A DNA stretch of 64,000 bases from Durusdinium trenchii (GCA_963970005.1 CAXAMN010027395.1:259455-323454); one strand, 5' to 3'; counted from the stretch's first letter, positions 1 to 11,190 are shown. Numbers and translations: made by a program. Notes: a model not told the origin generated them from the sequence alone.

Positions 1-312
1 ACTAGGAGCAAAGGGCATCGCTAGTAGGAGCAAGGACATGCAAGGACGCTATTAGGGGCTCCTGGCCTTGCTACTAGCAGCAAGAAGCTACTAGGAGCAA
101 AGGGCATCGCTAGTAGGAGCAAGGACATGCAAGGACGCTATTAGGGGCTCCTGGCCTTGCTACTAGCAGCAAGAAGCTACTAGGAGCAAAGGGCATCGCT
201 AGTAGGAGCAAGGACATGCAAGGACGCTATTAGGGGCTCCTGGCCTTGCTACTAGCAGCAAGAAGCTACTAGGAGCAAAGGGCATTGCTAGTAGGAGCAA
301 GGACGCTATTAG
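1..312. repeat. 89-bp tandem repeat, about 3.5 copies
   Basis: The unit beginning ACTAGGAGCAAAGGGCATCG starts at 1, 90, 179 and 268, giving an exact 89-bp period; the fourth copy is cut short near 312. It is built from shorter words of the type CTAGTAGGAGCAAGG and TGCTACTAGCAGCAAG. The array may extend beyond the window. A diverged copy lies at 51,921-52,085 and fragments lie near 865-935, 8,041-8,078, 14,545-14,572 and 57,448-57,515. Confidence 0.93.
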
Positions 313-1017
313 GTTTTTCCTGCTCCGACTTCTCAGGACGCAGCGACGACGTGCATCCGCCTTTTGAGAAGCTTCAGATTGACACAGTTCAGCGTGCAGG
401 CGAAGACGAGCACAGCAGCTTAACTTCCTGATATATAATATTCTACAGGACGCCAATCATAAACATAGTAGTACTATGGGTCAACTGGGATGGAGAGTAT
501 GCACTTTTAGAGAACAGTTTGGATATTCAGGTCCGATCTTTTGCAAGACATTCTGGCTTTGGACTCTCTTCTTTGAAAGTGTCCGGTGCGTCATGAATTT
601 GGAACAACAGCGCGTGCATGGTTTTGACTCCTCGTCGTGGCATGGACGTGCCCCATCGTAATGTATAGACGTGCTCCACTAGGGTTTGATTGATGATCCC
701 ACCATTTCCTTCGAACAAGCCCAGAGTTTTTCTGTATGGGTGGCTTTGCACTTGTTTTACTAGTGACTAGTGGCTGTTCATTGAGTGGAAGACCCACCAA
801 AAGGGGTGGAACATCATGCATGACCAGCGCCCTCGATAAATCTGACAACAACCTCTTTTATTGCCACTAGTAGCGATGGCCTCCAACCCCAACCTAATAG
901 CGATGGCCTCTACCTAGTAGCTTCTAGTTACTAGAAAGCTTCAAGGACATACTACTTAGTAGCTTTATTGTCCATGAGGCGTCCTTGTGGGTCCTGGCTG
1001 CTCCAAATGCCCCGGAG
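313..1017. other. No gene seen; repeat fragments
   Basis: No exon-like stretch is convincing here. At about 865-935 there are reverse-oriented fragments of the dispersed repeat family (GCGATGGCCTCCAACC and CTAGTAGCTTCTAG words). ORFs of 60-90 codons occur in several frames but lack codon bias. Confidence 0.5.
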
Positions 1018-1090
1018 GTTTGGCCGCATCCAGCCACGAAGACCTCGAGTTCTACGTGACCAGCGTGGCTTCTGGGGAGTTCCTGCGGCT
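1018..1090 (+). CDS. Candidate internal exon, unknown protein
   Basis: Acceptor GGAG and donor GTGAAG bracket an open frame containing HEDLEFYVTSVASGEF. Third positions are mostly G or C. No family is recognised; the neighbouring exon at 1,510 is not in matching phase, so an exon is missing or this is a different gene. Confidence 0.42.
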
Positions 1091-1509
1091 GTGAAGGTGA
1101 ACAGAAAACAACTGCCTTTAAAGCGGATGGGGCAGTTCTTCCCAAGTTTAGGTGGTGAAATATGCATTCCCCCAGTGCCATCATGTCCTGAGTGGTCATA
1201 GCTGTGAATATCTGAGAAGGATCATAATGAAGCGGAATAATTACCGGAATACCTCCCAATTTCATGATCAGGATACACTAGTGACAGTAGTAGTGACTAT
1301 CATGTCCTGTCTACTTCTGTGGTGTTTTTATCATCAGACTTTGAGTGCCAGGGTTGGGTCCAGGAGTAAGAGCAAGCAAGACCAAAAAGGGCAAAACACC
1401 CACTAATGCACAAATGAAGTGGTCACTGGTCCTTATTTGACCTGTCCTGGTCCTATCCTTAAATCACCTTACGTACAGTCGATACTGACAACTTCTTATA
1501 GACCTCAAG

Positions 1510-1599
1510 AAAGCATGGACCATTTTCTGTTCGAACGAATCCAACGGTCCCGAAAAGGTCGCCTTCGACCGTCGAGGGCCGTGGATCCTTGTGGTAGCC
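1510..1599 (+). CDS. Internal exon, unknown protein
   Basis: A 90-nt exon in phase 0-0 with acceptor CTCAAG and a canonical donor GTGAGTGA. It encodes KKAWTIFCSNESNGPEK followed by a hydrophobic end (GPWILVVA). Codon bias and the donor are good; function unknown. Confidence 0.6.
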
Positions 1600-2320
1600 G
1601 TGAGTGATCACATCGCTTTTCCGGTGTCCGTGGGCAGTGCAGGAATCGTGGGTTTTGGATGGTTTTGGTGTGTCACGGACCAGGCATGATATCCTTTGTT
1701 TATATAATGATAATGTATATGTTTACATAACTATATGGGCACATGTAGATCCACATGAGTATCCACATGATATGATATCCCCTTGCGGAAAGTGGGCCTT
1801 GGAAGATGCTGTGGGTCATGTCGCCGGGCGAGGCCGCACAGTGGACTGCTGGAGAGGTCATGTGTGTCTTGTTGTTGGTGGGTTTCACCCGCCAGGTGTG
1901 TCACAAGTTCATGGTGGAGGACACATTCATGTTGTTTGTTCAGTAGTGTAGGTGCGTTCGACCATGTGGTCGGATCCCACCTTGTCACCTTCGCGATGAA
2001 AAAAGGCCATGCTCAAGGCGTCAAACATCCAGGAAAAGGTAAAAGGGCATATGAAGGATGTGTTTTGCCGCCCATTCAGTAGGTGGAGAGTGGGCACCCA
2101 CGGCACCCCGATAGAAGCTTTGACCTTCGTTGGATGACCTGTTTTCGGTAAATTTCGATGATGAGGCTACTTGGCGGACAAGTTGTTGTTTTTCCAACAT
2201 CTCCCATCTTCAGATTCCTTCCATACCCCGCGGACACATCCTTATAGGAGCCTGCCCTGGAACGATTCCGGTGTCTATCGGGTTTATCAAAGTTTTACAC
2301 ATGGAATGCCATGTCCTCAG

Positions 2321-2448
2321 AGAGGTCGGAGGCTTTCCAAACCGCGGCTTTGGAAGGGTGTGGGTCCACCCGGGCTCAGCCGACCAACACGGCAGTGCAT
2401 GGCGTTTCCGGGCGTTTCCGCTTGGCGAGCGACGTTGTTTTTGGGGAG
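2321..2448 (+). CDS. Internal exon, unknown protein
   Basis: Open frame between acceptor CCTCAG and donor GTTGGC, reading EAFQTAALEGCGSTRAQ and then GRFRLASDVVFGE. Two other frames are also open here, but this one has the strongest G/C third-position bias. No family recognised. Confidence 0.5.
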
Positions 2449-2669
2449 GTTGGCCACTTCTCCAGAAGGCTCTCTTGATGGATAGTTGAAGCTGCTAATT
2501 GATCAATGTCCAGAGGCCAACAGCCACACTGCCACCTTCCAAAACTGTCGTTGAAAATCAGTTCCCGCTCCCTCAGACTCAAGATCCTGCCTATTCGCGC
2601 TAAGAAGGCGCATGATGGCTCAACTGACCACCATCCCACCCCGGTGAGAGGATGGGAGCTGTAGGATCT

Positions 2670-2828
2670 AGCAGGGATAGAGCCTTTGATGACATTGAGA
2701 CACTTGAGTTAGCAATGTCTAAAGTTAATTTAGAGATCGAATCTACAAACAAAATCAAACAAGATGTCTTGGAAGCAGTTGACACGTTCCCTTCAATGAA
2801 TCACTATGCTGAATTTCTTCTTTGGAAG
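2670..2828 (+). CDS. Low-GC ORF or exon, unknown
   Basis: An open frame with AFDDIETLELAMSKVNLE and MNHYAEFLLWK, ending at a possible donor GTGCTT. It reads like protein but is A/T-rich at third positions, unlike neighbouring exons, so it may be a remnant of a mobile element rather than part of the host gene. Confidence 0.32.
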
Positions 2829-2921
2829 GTGCTTCCTCTTGCAGGGTGGGAGAGGGTCACCTGGAGATTTTCGGCCCTGCCATGGGCAGTGCAGACATCC
2901 TGAGGTGTGGCGGGCCACTAG

Positions 2922-3071
2922 GGCGGAAGACCTAACTCCGCAGCGCCAGACACAGTGCCAGTCCATGAAAGAGACACTAACCCCTTTGCAGGAGAGGAAA
3001 GCCTGGGGATCGGAGAGCCGCTTCTTTCCCCTAAATTCGGTGGCTCAATTTCGTTCGTTCATTTTGGATGA
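2922..3071 (+). CDS. Exon, unknown protein (stop-bounded)
   Basis: Follows acceptor CACTAG and runs to TGA at 3,069-3,071. It reads VPVHERDTNPFAGEES and LLSPKFGGSISFVHFG, a strongly protein-like composition. It could be a last exon or be spliced out before the stop. No family assigned. Confidence 0.48.
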   Translation, partial: GGRPNSAAPDTVPVHERDTNPFAGEESLGIGEPLLSPKFGGSISFVHFG

Positions 3072-4642
3072 ACCTTCTGGCTTTCGAGGAGTAGGCTCAA
3101 CAGAGGAATGAGCATCCAGCGGAAGGACGCCCGACTGAGCTATTCATGTATATATGCCAGGACCGATAATTGTTTCCCATGCGTTCGGCTATAGATTAAG
3201 GTGCACGTAATTGTGTTTTGGTTAGGGCCTGGCTCCAAACAATCACAAGTCATTATGTAACTATCATCAGTTCACAACGTTTAATAAATTTCATATAACC
3301 ACTTGTCGTGTCAGACAAGCTCATTTCAACATCGGTTTCCTGACTTGGTTGTTTGAACGTTGGCCGCCCAACACATCGTTTGTTGATGATGTTGATGTAT
3401 GGCCATCCCAACAAGTTACTACAGTATAGCTCGCGTAAGTTTGCGTTCGGTGATGCCCGAACCGTCCTTGACCGTGGAAGATGATGGAAGATGCTCATCC
3501 TCAGCCAATTGTTGGTCAGACTTCAGTCGCCAACTCGGCCGCAGAAGCGAAAACGACTGCCCAGCAGCGAAGGGCAGGCTTGGCAGGTGTGGATTGTTGA
3601 ACCGGTGTGGCTTGGCAATGCTTGGCAATGCTTGGCAGCATCGTCCAAGAATGTTGCTGCACTCAAGAGGTCAATTGACAATCATTGCTGCTGTTTTGGG
3701 GAATTACCGGGGGGTTGGCACCTAGCAAGGAAACACCTCCACAGTGAGATTCGAAAGGCTTTGGCCCAAACGCGCGCATGCCATGGCTTTCGCTGTAAAG
3801 CTGAGCGTGCCGACGAAGGCAGAAGCGGGTGTTTCGCGTCGTGTTTCTGAGATTGGGAGTTCCAAGTGACCATGTGCACCCAGTTTCCTATAGAAGAAAA
3901 GCAGAAGAATAAACAATGTTGTTATCAACCCCGTTCGACCCCTTTGAGCTTTATGAAAGGTGCCGATTAGCCAAAGTGTGGGTCCTGGTGCCAAGTCTAG
4001 CCAAAAGTTTGCAAAAACGATATGTGCATGGCTACCGATGTTCTCTCAGTGCTACTGGTATGGTGCCTGGTGGTTACTGTAAGTGAACAAATCGCGCCCA
4101 AATAGGGGGGCTGGACTCTTTTGCCCTCAGTCGAAGCTGAAAAAGAAGAAAAGATTCTTGGACTCATTTGGCCTCGCAGCATGTGACTGTTGGATCATTC
4201 ACTGCAGGCTGGCCTGAATGGCCAAACGGCGGATGCGCAGTCTTTTTGGTTCAGATTACTTTTACAGGAGGAGCGCAGGCATCCAAACTTGCTTGGAGGC
4301 TTTTGTCCCTGAACCTGGACCCTCAGCAGCAATATGCATGATGCCACCATATGGGTGATTTTGTATGGTTACCCTTTCCAGGCTGCGGCTACTTGCTACC
4401 CATATAAATGGCCCAACTAATCCAAACAGTGCTGTCTTCTCCGAACCCTGCCGCTGGACTCCGGGTCCAAGGGGGGGCGACCAGTTGTTCAAGTTGAATT
4501 TTAAGTTGAGACCCATTACCAGACCCTAAAGCAGAAGCACGATGGGAAGACCCATCATGCCCCAAAAGGCCCCATGGCCGTCAGCCGTTTGTAGAAAGCC
4601 CGACCCGACCACCCACCGCCCGCTGCCGCGGCCTGTTTGCCC
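3072..4642. other. No exon recognised
   Basis: Several short overlapping ORFs on both strands, none with coding bias plus splice borders. Treated as intron or intergenic sequence. Confidence 0.4.
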
Positions 4643-4800
4643 ATGGCGACCGCTGGACCTCCGCAGAGCTTCAAGCCCAGCGCGCCCGGTGCGCCGCGCG
4701 CCGAGCCCGCGGAGCGCCCCACGCGGCGTGCACGCTCCAATGTGCCGATCAGGGCGCGGGCGAGAGAGGCGGGGGTGGATCGTTTTGTGCAGACCACTGA
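4643..4800 (+). CDS. GC-rich candidate exon, Pro/Ala/Arg-rich
   Basis: ATG at 4,643 opens a frame rich in Pro, Ala and Arg (GPPQSFKPSAPGAPRAEPAE). The strong GC content contrasts with flanks. The composition suggests a disordered segment, perhaps an N-terminal region. The 3' border is not defined, and a minus-strand ORF covers the same bases. Confidence 0.42.
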
Positions 4801-5038
4801 GAAGCAGAGAATTTCGGTGCTGTGGAGGGGTCAGAAATGTCCTTAAGCTGCCACGGCTGGGCCAAGTGCCTGCTTTTTTACATTCACTTGGCCTTCCTTA
4901 GCCTGCATCAAATCCCAAGCGTGTGTGTATCATCTAGCTAGTTAAACATCTGGACTTCATTCCCACACAGCCTTGCACTCCGTACGACCCCCTTTGGTTG
5001 CGAGCGTAGTCGCTCTTCACACTCCACATCGCCCGCAG

Positions 5039-5138
5039 GAGCGTGAAGACTCATCGCCTTGGCTGGACTCCGACGTGGTCCCCTTCGGCGGGCAGCGTTG
5101 GCCCTCACTGGGTGCCACGATCTCCGCGCAGACACGGC
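5039..5138 (+). CDS. Internal exon, unknown protein
   Basis: Acceptor CCCGCAG at 5,038 and donor GTGAGG at 5,139. It encodes DSSPWLDSDVVPFGGQRWP. The frame stays open to a TAG at 5,180-5,182, so a longer exon is possible. No known domain. Confidence 0.52.
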
Positions 5139-5182
5139 GTGAGGTGCGGCAACTCCTGGGGCAACGGCTTTTGGACCCTTAG

Positions 5183-6180
5183 CGCGATCTGGGGTCGTCA
5201 CTGGAAAGAAGACAAACCGCTTTCTGGTGAATGGCTGGGAAGTTTGGACCATGACTCTCCATCAAACCATCCGAAACCTATACAATGTGGGTGAAGTATA
5301 CAATACACGCAGCCAGATTTGGTGTCAAGGTGTGATTATTCTATCTTGTTTTGCTTTGTTTTCAGAGTGTGCCAACTTTTATACATGATTGTTTGGTATG
5401 TAGTATTGGTTTCCTGATCTCTTGCTTAGTTTGTTCCTTTGTTGCCACTAGTTCCTGAGATGTTGCTTAAAGTTTGTGTTCATCGTATGTTTCTCAGACC
5501 TGTGGGTGTAACTTGTTTGTCCTTTTTGACTGGTTTTCTGAGAGGTTGCTTCATGTTGTTTGGGCATTTCTGGCCAGTGACCTTCGCATTGTTAGGTGGT
5601 AATTTCACACCTGCGCCCGTCCAAGGTGTTGCCAACCCGTGGCACCCCAAACAAAATACCTTCAAACAGATCGTGAAGCAACATTCTAGGAACCAAGGCA
5701 AAGTAAAGAAGAACTAGAAACCCTTGAACAACAGTAGTGTAGTCCAGGACTGGTTTTCCGGGAGCGCCCAATAACTCCAAAATGATCGGAACCTTCATGT
5801 TGAGACTGCGTAAGCTTGTACAGTGCTTTGCCTCAGGAAAATGAATATTCTGGATGGCAGATGCCATTTCCCTACGAGCTGCCCAGCCACTCGGATGTGA
5901 AGCCACGCCGAGGTCTCCCGCATCGCACATGATGTGGTTCCTGGCCCGTCCTGTTCTTGAGACGGTATGAGACAAAATACAAGAGGGGCTTGCCAACCCA
6001 CAAGGGACAGTTTCTGGACTTGAGACTTTCGCATGTTTTGGCCCAACCCAAAGGGACCAAACACCTCTCTCATCATTGCCTAGCGCCTCATTGGATCTGA
6101 AAGAACGCCTTGAGACTCTCCAGGCGGTGAGCCATGCCCAGTCTGCGCCCTGGGCGAGTGTGGCGATGTGAATTGCCCAG
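5183..6180. other. No exon recognised; long minus ORF judged a shadow
   Basis: Holds most of a 268-codon minus-strand ORF (6,398-5,592) that shows no codon bias or recognisable motif. T-rich plus-strand sequence at 5,330-5,600 looks intronic. Confidence 0.45.
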
Positions 6181-6257
6181 CCTATCGTCCGCGGCGGCCG
6201 GAGATTCGGGCGCAAATTGAGGAGGCGGTGCTGCGACACGCGGCGTCGCTGGGAGAA
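6181..6257 (+). CDS. Internal exon, unknown helical segment
   Basis: After acceptor TGCCCAG the frame reads RPRRPEIRAQIEEAVLRHAA, which should form an amphipathic helix, up to a GTTGGC donor. High G/C third positions. Confidence 0.52.
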
Positions 6258-6730
6258 GTTGGCAGTGGCGAGTCGGGATGGGAAGTGTGGGGCTGTGGAG
6301 CTGTGGTTTGGGCGTTGGGGATGCTGGTTTTCAATTGCCGCAGGGGCTGCGCAGGAGTTCCCAGAATGTTCGTATTTACACCATATTTGCAGGTGCAAAT
6401 AGCGATGATTTTCAAGGGGTAATCTATTTGAGGCATCGCTGTGTGTCAGAAAGATGAAACCTTTATGTGGGAGCGATGTTTGAGATGCTTAACACGGGGC
6501 AACCCAATTGATTGCGTGGTTTCTGCAACACTGATGAAGATCCTTTCGAAAGGCAGACGGTCGCGGTCGGAGGTTATGGTGCACCCTGACCCCGGTTCTC
6601 ATAGCAACGCCCGGTGCTTGTAGCGAGTGTCTTTGAGGTGAAATCTAATTAATTTGAATTTCCACATACCTCAATCCGGACTGACCCCGTGGCCATGCGA
6701 CACTGCTCACGACTCTGTCACGTCTCCAAG

Positions 6731-6904
6731 GCAGCGCTTCGCCAACAGTGGCATCAACACCTATGTCTCGGTGGGGGCGGGTTTGTTGGCTCAAGACTGG
6801 ATGATCATCGAGAAGTTGCGCCAACAAGCAGCGGAACTGCAGCCCTCTCGCGTCGTCTTTGTGGACCTACAAAGGGCCCAGCCAGTCCCTTGGCACCTAG
6901 AGAG
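6731..6904 (+). CDS. Internal exon, unknown alpha/beta-type segment
   Basis: 174-nt exon with acceptor CCAAG and donor AGAG|GTGCAT. It reads QRFANSGINTYVSVGAGLLA, then a helix EKLRQQAAELQ and a strand SRVVFVDLQ. Codon bias is strong. The pattern suggests an alpha/beta fold, but no family is recognised. Confidence 0.62.
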
Positions 6905-7243
6905 GTGCATCTTAAGACATTCAGATATGAAGTCACCCTAGAGTTGATAAGTAATTCATCAGCTACATTTGTCAAATGTTTGAGAAATTACCTGCTAAAC
7001 CCTTTACATTATGATGTATTGTCATTGTATGTGTTCCTTTAATATCTCTCTGTTTCAATGTGTATATATATATATAAACCAAGTCAGGATTAATAAATCC
7101 CCCCTAGTTAACCCGAGCCCACAAAGCCGCCGGAAATTGACCAAATTAAAAGTAATATTTGCTGTTGATTTCCCTCCCTATGGTCTAGTTTTCTACCAAC
7201 AATCCCCCCCAGTTAATCCGAGCCCACAACCAGGTCAATTTTT

Positions 7244-7320
7244 CGTACTACTACTACTACTGCTACTACTACTACTGCTACTACTACTGCTACTGCTACT
7301 ACTGCTACTGCTACTAGCTA

Positions 7321-7357
<37 letters not shown>

Positions 7358-7461
7358 GTTACTGCTACTGCTTTGCTACTGCTACTGCTACTACCACGAC
7401 CACCAGCGCCACCTCCACCACCACCACCGCCACCACCACCACCACCATCACCACCTACCAC
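7244..7461. repeat. CTA/CTG/CCA compound microsatellite
   Basis: About 220 bp of CTA, CTG and ACC triplets. It gives artificial poly-Leu, poly-Ala and poly-Thr ORFs, which are not genes. Confidence 0.95.
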
Positions 7462-7662
7462 CTACTACCTACTACATGTTTGATGAAATCCTTAAAAATG
7501 TCTAGGGCTCAGGGCCTATAATTTGCCTTATGAAAAAAGAACAATTAAAAACAATCATTTGACAAGCTCACAAAGGGTACCCCTGACAAGGGCCGGTCCC
7601 CCATCAATAATCTGCACTACTACACCCTATTAATTTGATCCTGTGTCCCGTTTAAACTTGTT

Positions 7663-7886
7663 GTGGCTACTACTACCACTACTGCTGCTGCTACTGCGAC
7701 TACCACTACGACTACTACTGCTGCTGCTCCTACTAACACAACTACTACCACTACCACCACCTACTACCTACTCCCTACTACCTACTACCTTTACCTACTA
7801 CCTGCTACCTACTACCTACTACCTACTACTACCTACTACCTATACTACCTACTACCTACTACCTCCTACTACCTACTACCGACGAC
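7663..7886. repeat. CTA/CTG and CCTACTA microsatellite
   Basis: A second triplet block that changes into CCTACTA-type heptamer/decamer repeats. Apparent poly-Leu, Thr and Tyr ORFs here are artefacts of the repeat. Confidence 0.95.
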
Positions 7887-8033
7887 GACTGCGACTACGA
7901 TGGCTCCCTGAGCCGATAATTCAGGGGGAGTGGACCTCATGAGTGGTATCTCATACCTTCTTGACCCCTTGTTGACCTTCCATGTGGGGGGGTTTATTAA
8001 TCCGGAGTTGACATTAGATGTTAAATGCTTAGG

Positions 8034-8078
8034 TTGCTATTAGGTTGGAGGCCATCGCAAGTAGGTTGGAGGCCATTC
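8034..8078. repeat. Fragment of dispersed repeat family
   Basis: Two copies of TAGGTTGGAGGCCAT in direct order. The same words occur at 14,545-14,572, near 25,378 and inverted near 870-900 and 52,620. Confidence 0.75.
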
Positions 8079-8156
8079 CTATCACACAGAGACCAGACCT
8101 CGCCTCTCAGCTCCGGTCCTCACTCCACTCCCAGTCGCTCTCCGTGTATCTCCGAG

Positions 8157-8240
8157 GTCATCGCCTGCGAGGGGAAGAAGCTCTCAGCGGAGGAGGGCGG
8201 CTTAGACCTGGCCCAGCTTGGCTTCGCAGGCGCCGTTTTC
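8157..8240 (+). CDS. Internal exon, unknown protein
   Basis: 84 nt, phase 0-0, between acceptor TCCGAG and donor GTGCAA. It reads GKKLSAEEGGLDLAQLGFAG. High GC3; no domain recognised. It lies 1.2 kb before the LamG exons and may belong to the same protein. Confidence 0.52.
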
Positions 8241-9416
8241 GTGCAATGCTGTGTGCACCCCACCCCACCGCGCAGAGCGGCTGTTTGGCTTTGTTACAGC
8301 AGTGCTCGGTGAATGAATGGATGGGTATGATAGTTCCGTGCCACCAAGTGGTTTTTGTATGTTATTTGAGTTATATTTGCTCGGTTGATTTGGGGTTATG
8401 TTTCCAAGTGTTTTGGAAAATGATGTATGATGATGCAGTTCTTATATATATTTTTTTATATGTGTGTGTGCATACATTACATGACATAGCCTTGAGGTAG
8501 TCCAACTGTGTTCATGCCCAACACGGTAGGCATATGGTAGGCATATGGTTCTCCACTCAATGTTACTGGGCGGACCGACTTTGTGTCACTTAGTGGTTGG
8601 ATATTCAGCTCAAGTATTTTGGGGTGTGGGCTGCTGGCTTGGAATCCTACCGTAGTTGCTATTAGTTGGTTACATTTGCGGCGCATCGCACGCGTTTGGA
8701 TTCCTTCCAGGAGAGTTGGGCTTTGAGTTTTCCTTCTCGGCAGTGATCAATTTTCAGGGCGAGAGCTGCTATGGAAGTCGTTTGTTCGATTTTTGCAACG
8801 GAGTGGAGGAGGACACTGCGGACGGGTGTGGATTTGGCGGTTGTTAAGGTCTGGCAGCCACGCTTTCAGACCTTTGGGACATCCATCCGTATCCAGGAAT
8901 GCCTTGGGCAATCGGAGGAAAGCAAACAACCAATCCATTTAGAGAGAACGTCATATGTTGCGTCATTCTGATATGTTTCTTCAGGTTAGGCGGTGTTCCA
9001 GCTCTGGAAGTCTCAACAACAGTGCACTTCCCCTCTTCCATACTTCATTCAGTTGCCTATGTGGACGAAGCCTGATAAATGGAGCCAACAAGACAAAAAG
9101 GGACATCAAGTCATCAAGGTGAAGCATACTGCGACAAAAGACGGAACCAATAAAACAAAACAAAAGACGAAACAAATGTCCATAGATTCCGAGATCTGAG
9201 ACATGGGTCAGTCGTGATGCAACACCCATGCGATCGGCCAGAATTCGGGGCTCAGAGAAGGCCCAGGTTTGCTTGGTTTCCTGACCTTAGTTTTCTCCAA
9301 AGGCGCAAGTTCTTGCTAAGTCTTGCTTTTGAGCCAATCACTGCTTCGAAGGACTCGGTCGGGTGCTGTGGCTCACGTGCTTGATGCTTCCATTTTTGCC
9401 CTGGCGTTGGTGTGAG
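8241..9416. other. No exon recognised
   Basis: T-rich, GTAT-rich sequence at 8,340-8,480 and short unbiased ORFs. Probably intron. Confidence 0.4.
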
Positions 9417-9569
9417 GACAATATCTACGTGGAGGTGCTGCCGGGCCAACACCCTTCAGACGCCCATGGCACCTTGATCTTCACGGTGCGGCGTGGCGGC
9501 GAGGAGGCACAGGTTGCAGCCGCAGGCGCTTGGATTCCCAACCAGCCACACTCGTACCTCTTCACCGCT
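9417..9569 (+). CDS. LamG/ConA-like lectin domain, first exon
   Basis: 153 nt after acceptor TGTGAG. It reads DNIYVEVLPGQH, then the beta-strand pair GTLIFTVRRGGEEAQV and PHSYLFTA, typical of a laminin-G/concanavalin-A-like jelly roll. The next exon (9,982) continues in phase 0. The donor appears to be GC (GCTGGG). Such domains bind glycans or proteins outside the cell. The call rests mainly on the joined two-exon pattern. Confidence 0.68.
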
Positions 9570-9981
9570 GCTGGGACTGAAGAATCGATATGGTGCGGGT
9601 GGGCTTGGAGGTTGCGAGGCGCTAATTTAGCGAGTTCGGGAGGTGAATTGAAGCGACTGAGGACTATTGAAACAGTTCTGTTGGGGACTTTGCCTGCAAC
9701 TTTTCAACTTGCCTAAGGGTTACCTCCCTGACCCTGTCTTCAGTGGAGAGTGGGTGGATCACCCACGCACACACATATTGAGCACTTCAGCATTGACAGG
9801 TGGGTCACAGCCCGTCTTGGGCAGTGAGCGGTATTATGATTAGGCCATAATGGATGTTTTAATTCCCAATGTTCAGAAGAAGCTTGGGGCGCACTCAGCC
9901 AAGAGATCCATCACTTTATTCATCCTCCGTTCTTTTGTTGAACAATTAGTGACTTCAATCATTCCACTTCCGTTGGCCCAG

Positions 9982-10124
9982 GTGAGCTCCACCGGTGTCA
10001 TGCGGATCTACATCGACAACCAGCTGGCCATCAGCCAGCCCGGACACCCGCCGGAGCGGAAGGTCCGGACGAAGCTCTACTTGGGGCGGTCCTCCAACTC
10101 GCAGGCCGGTCGGGCGCCCGACAG
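9982..10124 (+). CDS. LamG/ConA-like lectin domain, second exon
   Basis: Acceptor GGCCCAG, donor GTGCAG. Encodes STGVMRIYIDNQLAISQPG and VRTKLYLGRSSNS. The words 'v-lYvDg-lva' and 'lylGrs' are the signature strands of LamG-type domains (established family knowledge). The expected closing strand (F-D-G-x-I) must be in a later exon that I could not place. Confidence 0.76.
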
Positions 10125-10654
10125 GTGCAGTGGTTTGCCCGGTCGAACCCGATGAGAGCGGCGCAGGGTTAGACCGTTGCTTTGATTAGCCAGATCAGCC
10201 GCTTTGCCCAGACCGCAGGTCATGTTCTGCGGGGACATGCGAAAGATACAGGTTTGGAATCACTGCGTGCAACCTGGAAATGTGGAGTCTTGCTTGCGCA
10301 ACAGTGAATCTGGGAATCATGGGCACGAATGGAAACCCACAACTGTCACATGCTTAGGTGGTCATTTTTGCAGGAATTTCGGGGTTTTCTTTGCCGAAGC
10401 ACAATAATCGAGGTCTGACATGGGAAGAGGTCACCCTCGGAATGGTATGGGAGGAAAGTAATTACACTGGCAGAGATCCAATGATTGATGGTCATGTCAC
10501 GTCGTTCTCGTGTTCTGATTGATTGGGTTTCTGGCAAATGCCTGGGGTAGAAGAGAAGACCCTGAGAAATGGAGGCCCAACGGCATCGCCAAAGCGCCAA
10601 GCCCGTGTAGGATGCTTGACCCGCAGATCATCATCCTTTCTCCCCAAGCTATAG

Positions 10655-10787
10655 GATGGCCTTTGCTCTGATGAGTCGCAAAGAGCCTTGAACCAATTCG
10701 CCCGCTGGTTTGCCAACGATTTGAGCGTCTATACCTTTGGTAGCTTCGCATCCTATGCGGCGGCGGCAGCGGAGGATTCCAGGCGAG
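10655..10787 (+). CDS. Internal exon, unknown protein
   Basis: 133 nt between ATAG and GTTTGT. Reads SDESQRALNQFARWFANDL, then FGSFASYAAAAAEDSRR. High GC3. A minus-strand ORF over the same bases lacks bias. It lies downstream of the LamG exons and may be in the same protein. Confidence 0.58.
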
Positions 10788-11113
10788 GTTTGTTCATCGG
10801 TTCCGCTAGCGGGTGGAAAGGATAGACAGCATCGCAACCGACTTGACGGGTGGAAGAACTGCGGGTTCAAAGGGTTCGGGTACCATTGCGAGGATATAGT
10901 CAATAGTGCTGTGGATGTTTATGATTTTTTGACATTCCCACATGATGGTCGAAACCAAAGGCAACCCTTTCCCCCTCAAGATAAAATTACCCATCTCTCC
11001 CACCAGACCCTCTGATTGAGCAGTTCTTCACTTTTTTCCTATACTGTAATTCCTGCTTGGAGGGTTTTGGTCTGGGATTGTTGATTTCTCGATGGTCCGA
11101 AGATCGGAGCCAG

Positions 11114-11190
11114 AGGTTCCAAGCGGATCTTCTTCTGCAGATTGACCTGCACGAGGAGATCGATGGTGCCCTGAAGTTGGCAAAACAGAG
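11114..11190 (+). CDS. Internal exon, amphipathic helix
   Basis: Reads RFQADLLLQIDLHEEIDGAL and ends KLAKQR at donor GTTGGG. Probably a helix or short coiled coil. The acceptor may be at 11,113 or 11,115. Confidence 0.56.

Larger units (their letters stand above)
7087..8003. mobile_element. Element with C-tract inverted ends, microsatellite-filled
   Basis: The left end GGATTAATAAATCCCCCC (7,087) matches, inverted, the right end GGGGGGGTTTATTAATCC ending at 8,003, with one mismatch in 18. Inside, a 25-bp word with AGTTAAYCCGAGCCCACAA is repeated directly near 7,100 and 7,207, and two CTA/CTG/CCA microsatellite blocks fill the centre. There is no transposase, so if mobile it is non-autonomous. 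A clear target-site duplication is not visible. A second element at 61,457-62,838 shares the end motif. Confidence 0.55.

Noticed and set aside
5592-6398. 268-codon minus-strand ORF, the longest in the window
   Set aside because: No codon bias, no motif, and a better + strand exon (6,181-6,257) lies under it.
6780-6796. TTGTTGGCTCAAG, resembling the 3' end of the dinoflagellate spliced leader
   Set aside because: Lies inside a well-supported exon and lacks the rest of the leader; chance match.
7011-7521. Poly-Leu/poly-Ala/poly-His ORFs
   Set aside because: Pure translation of CTA/CTG/CCA microsatellite.
7643-7942. Poly-Leu/Thr/Tyr ORFs
   Set aside because: Pure translation of a microsatellite block.
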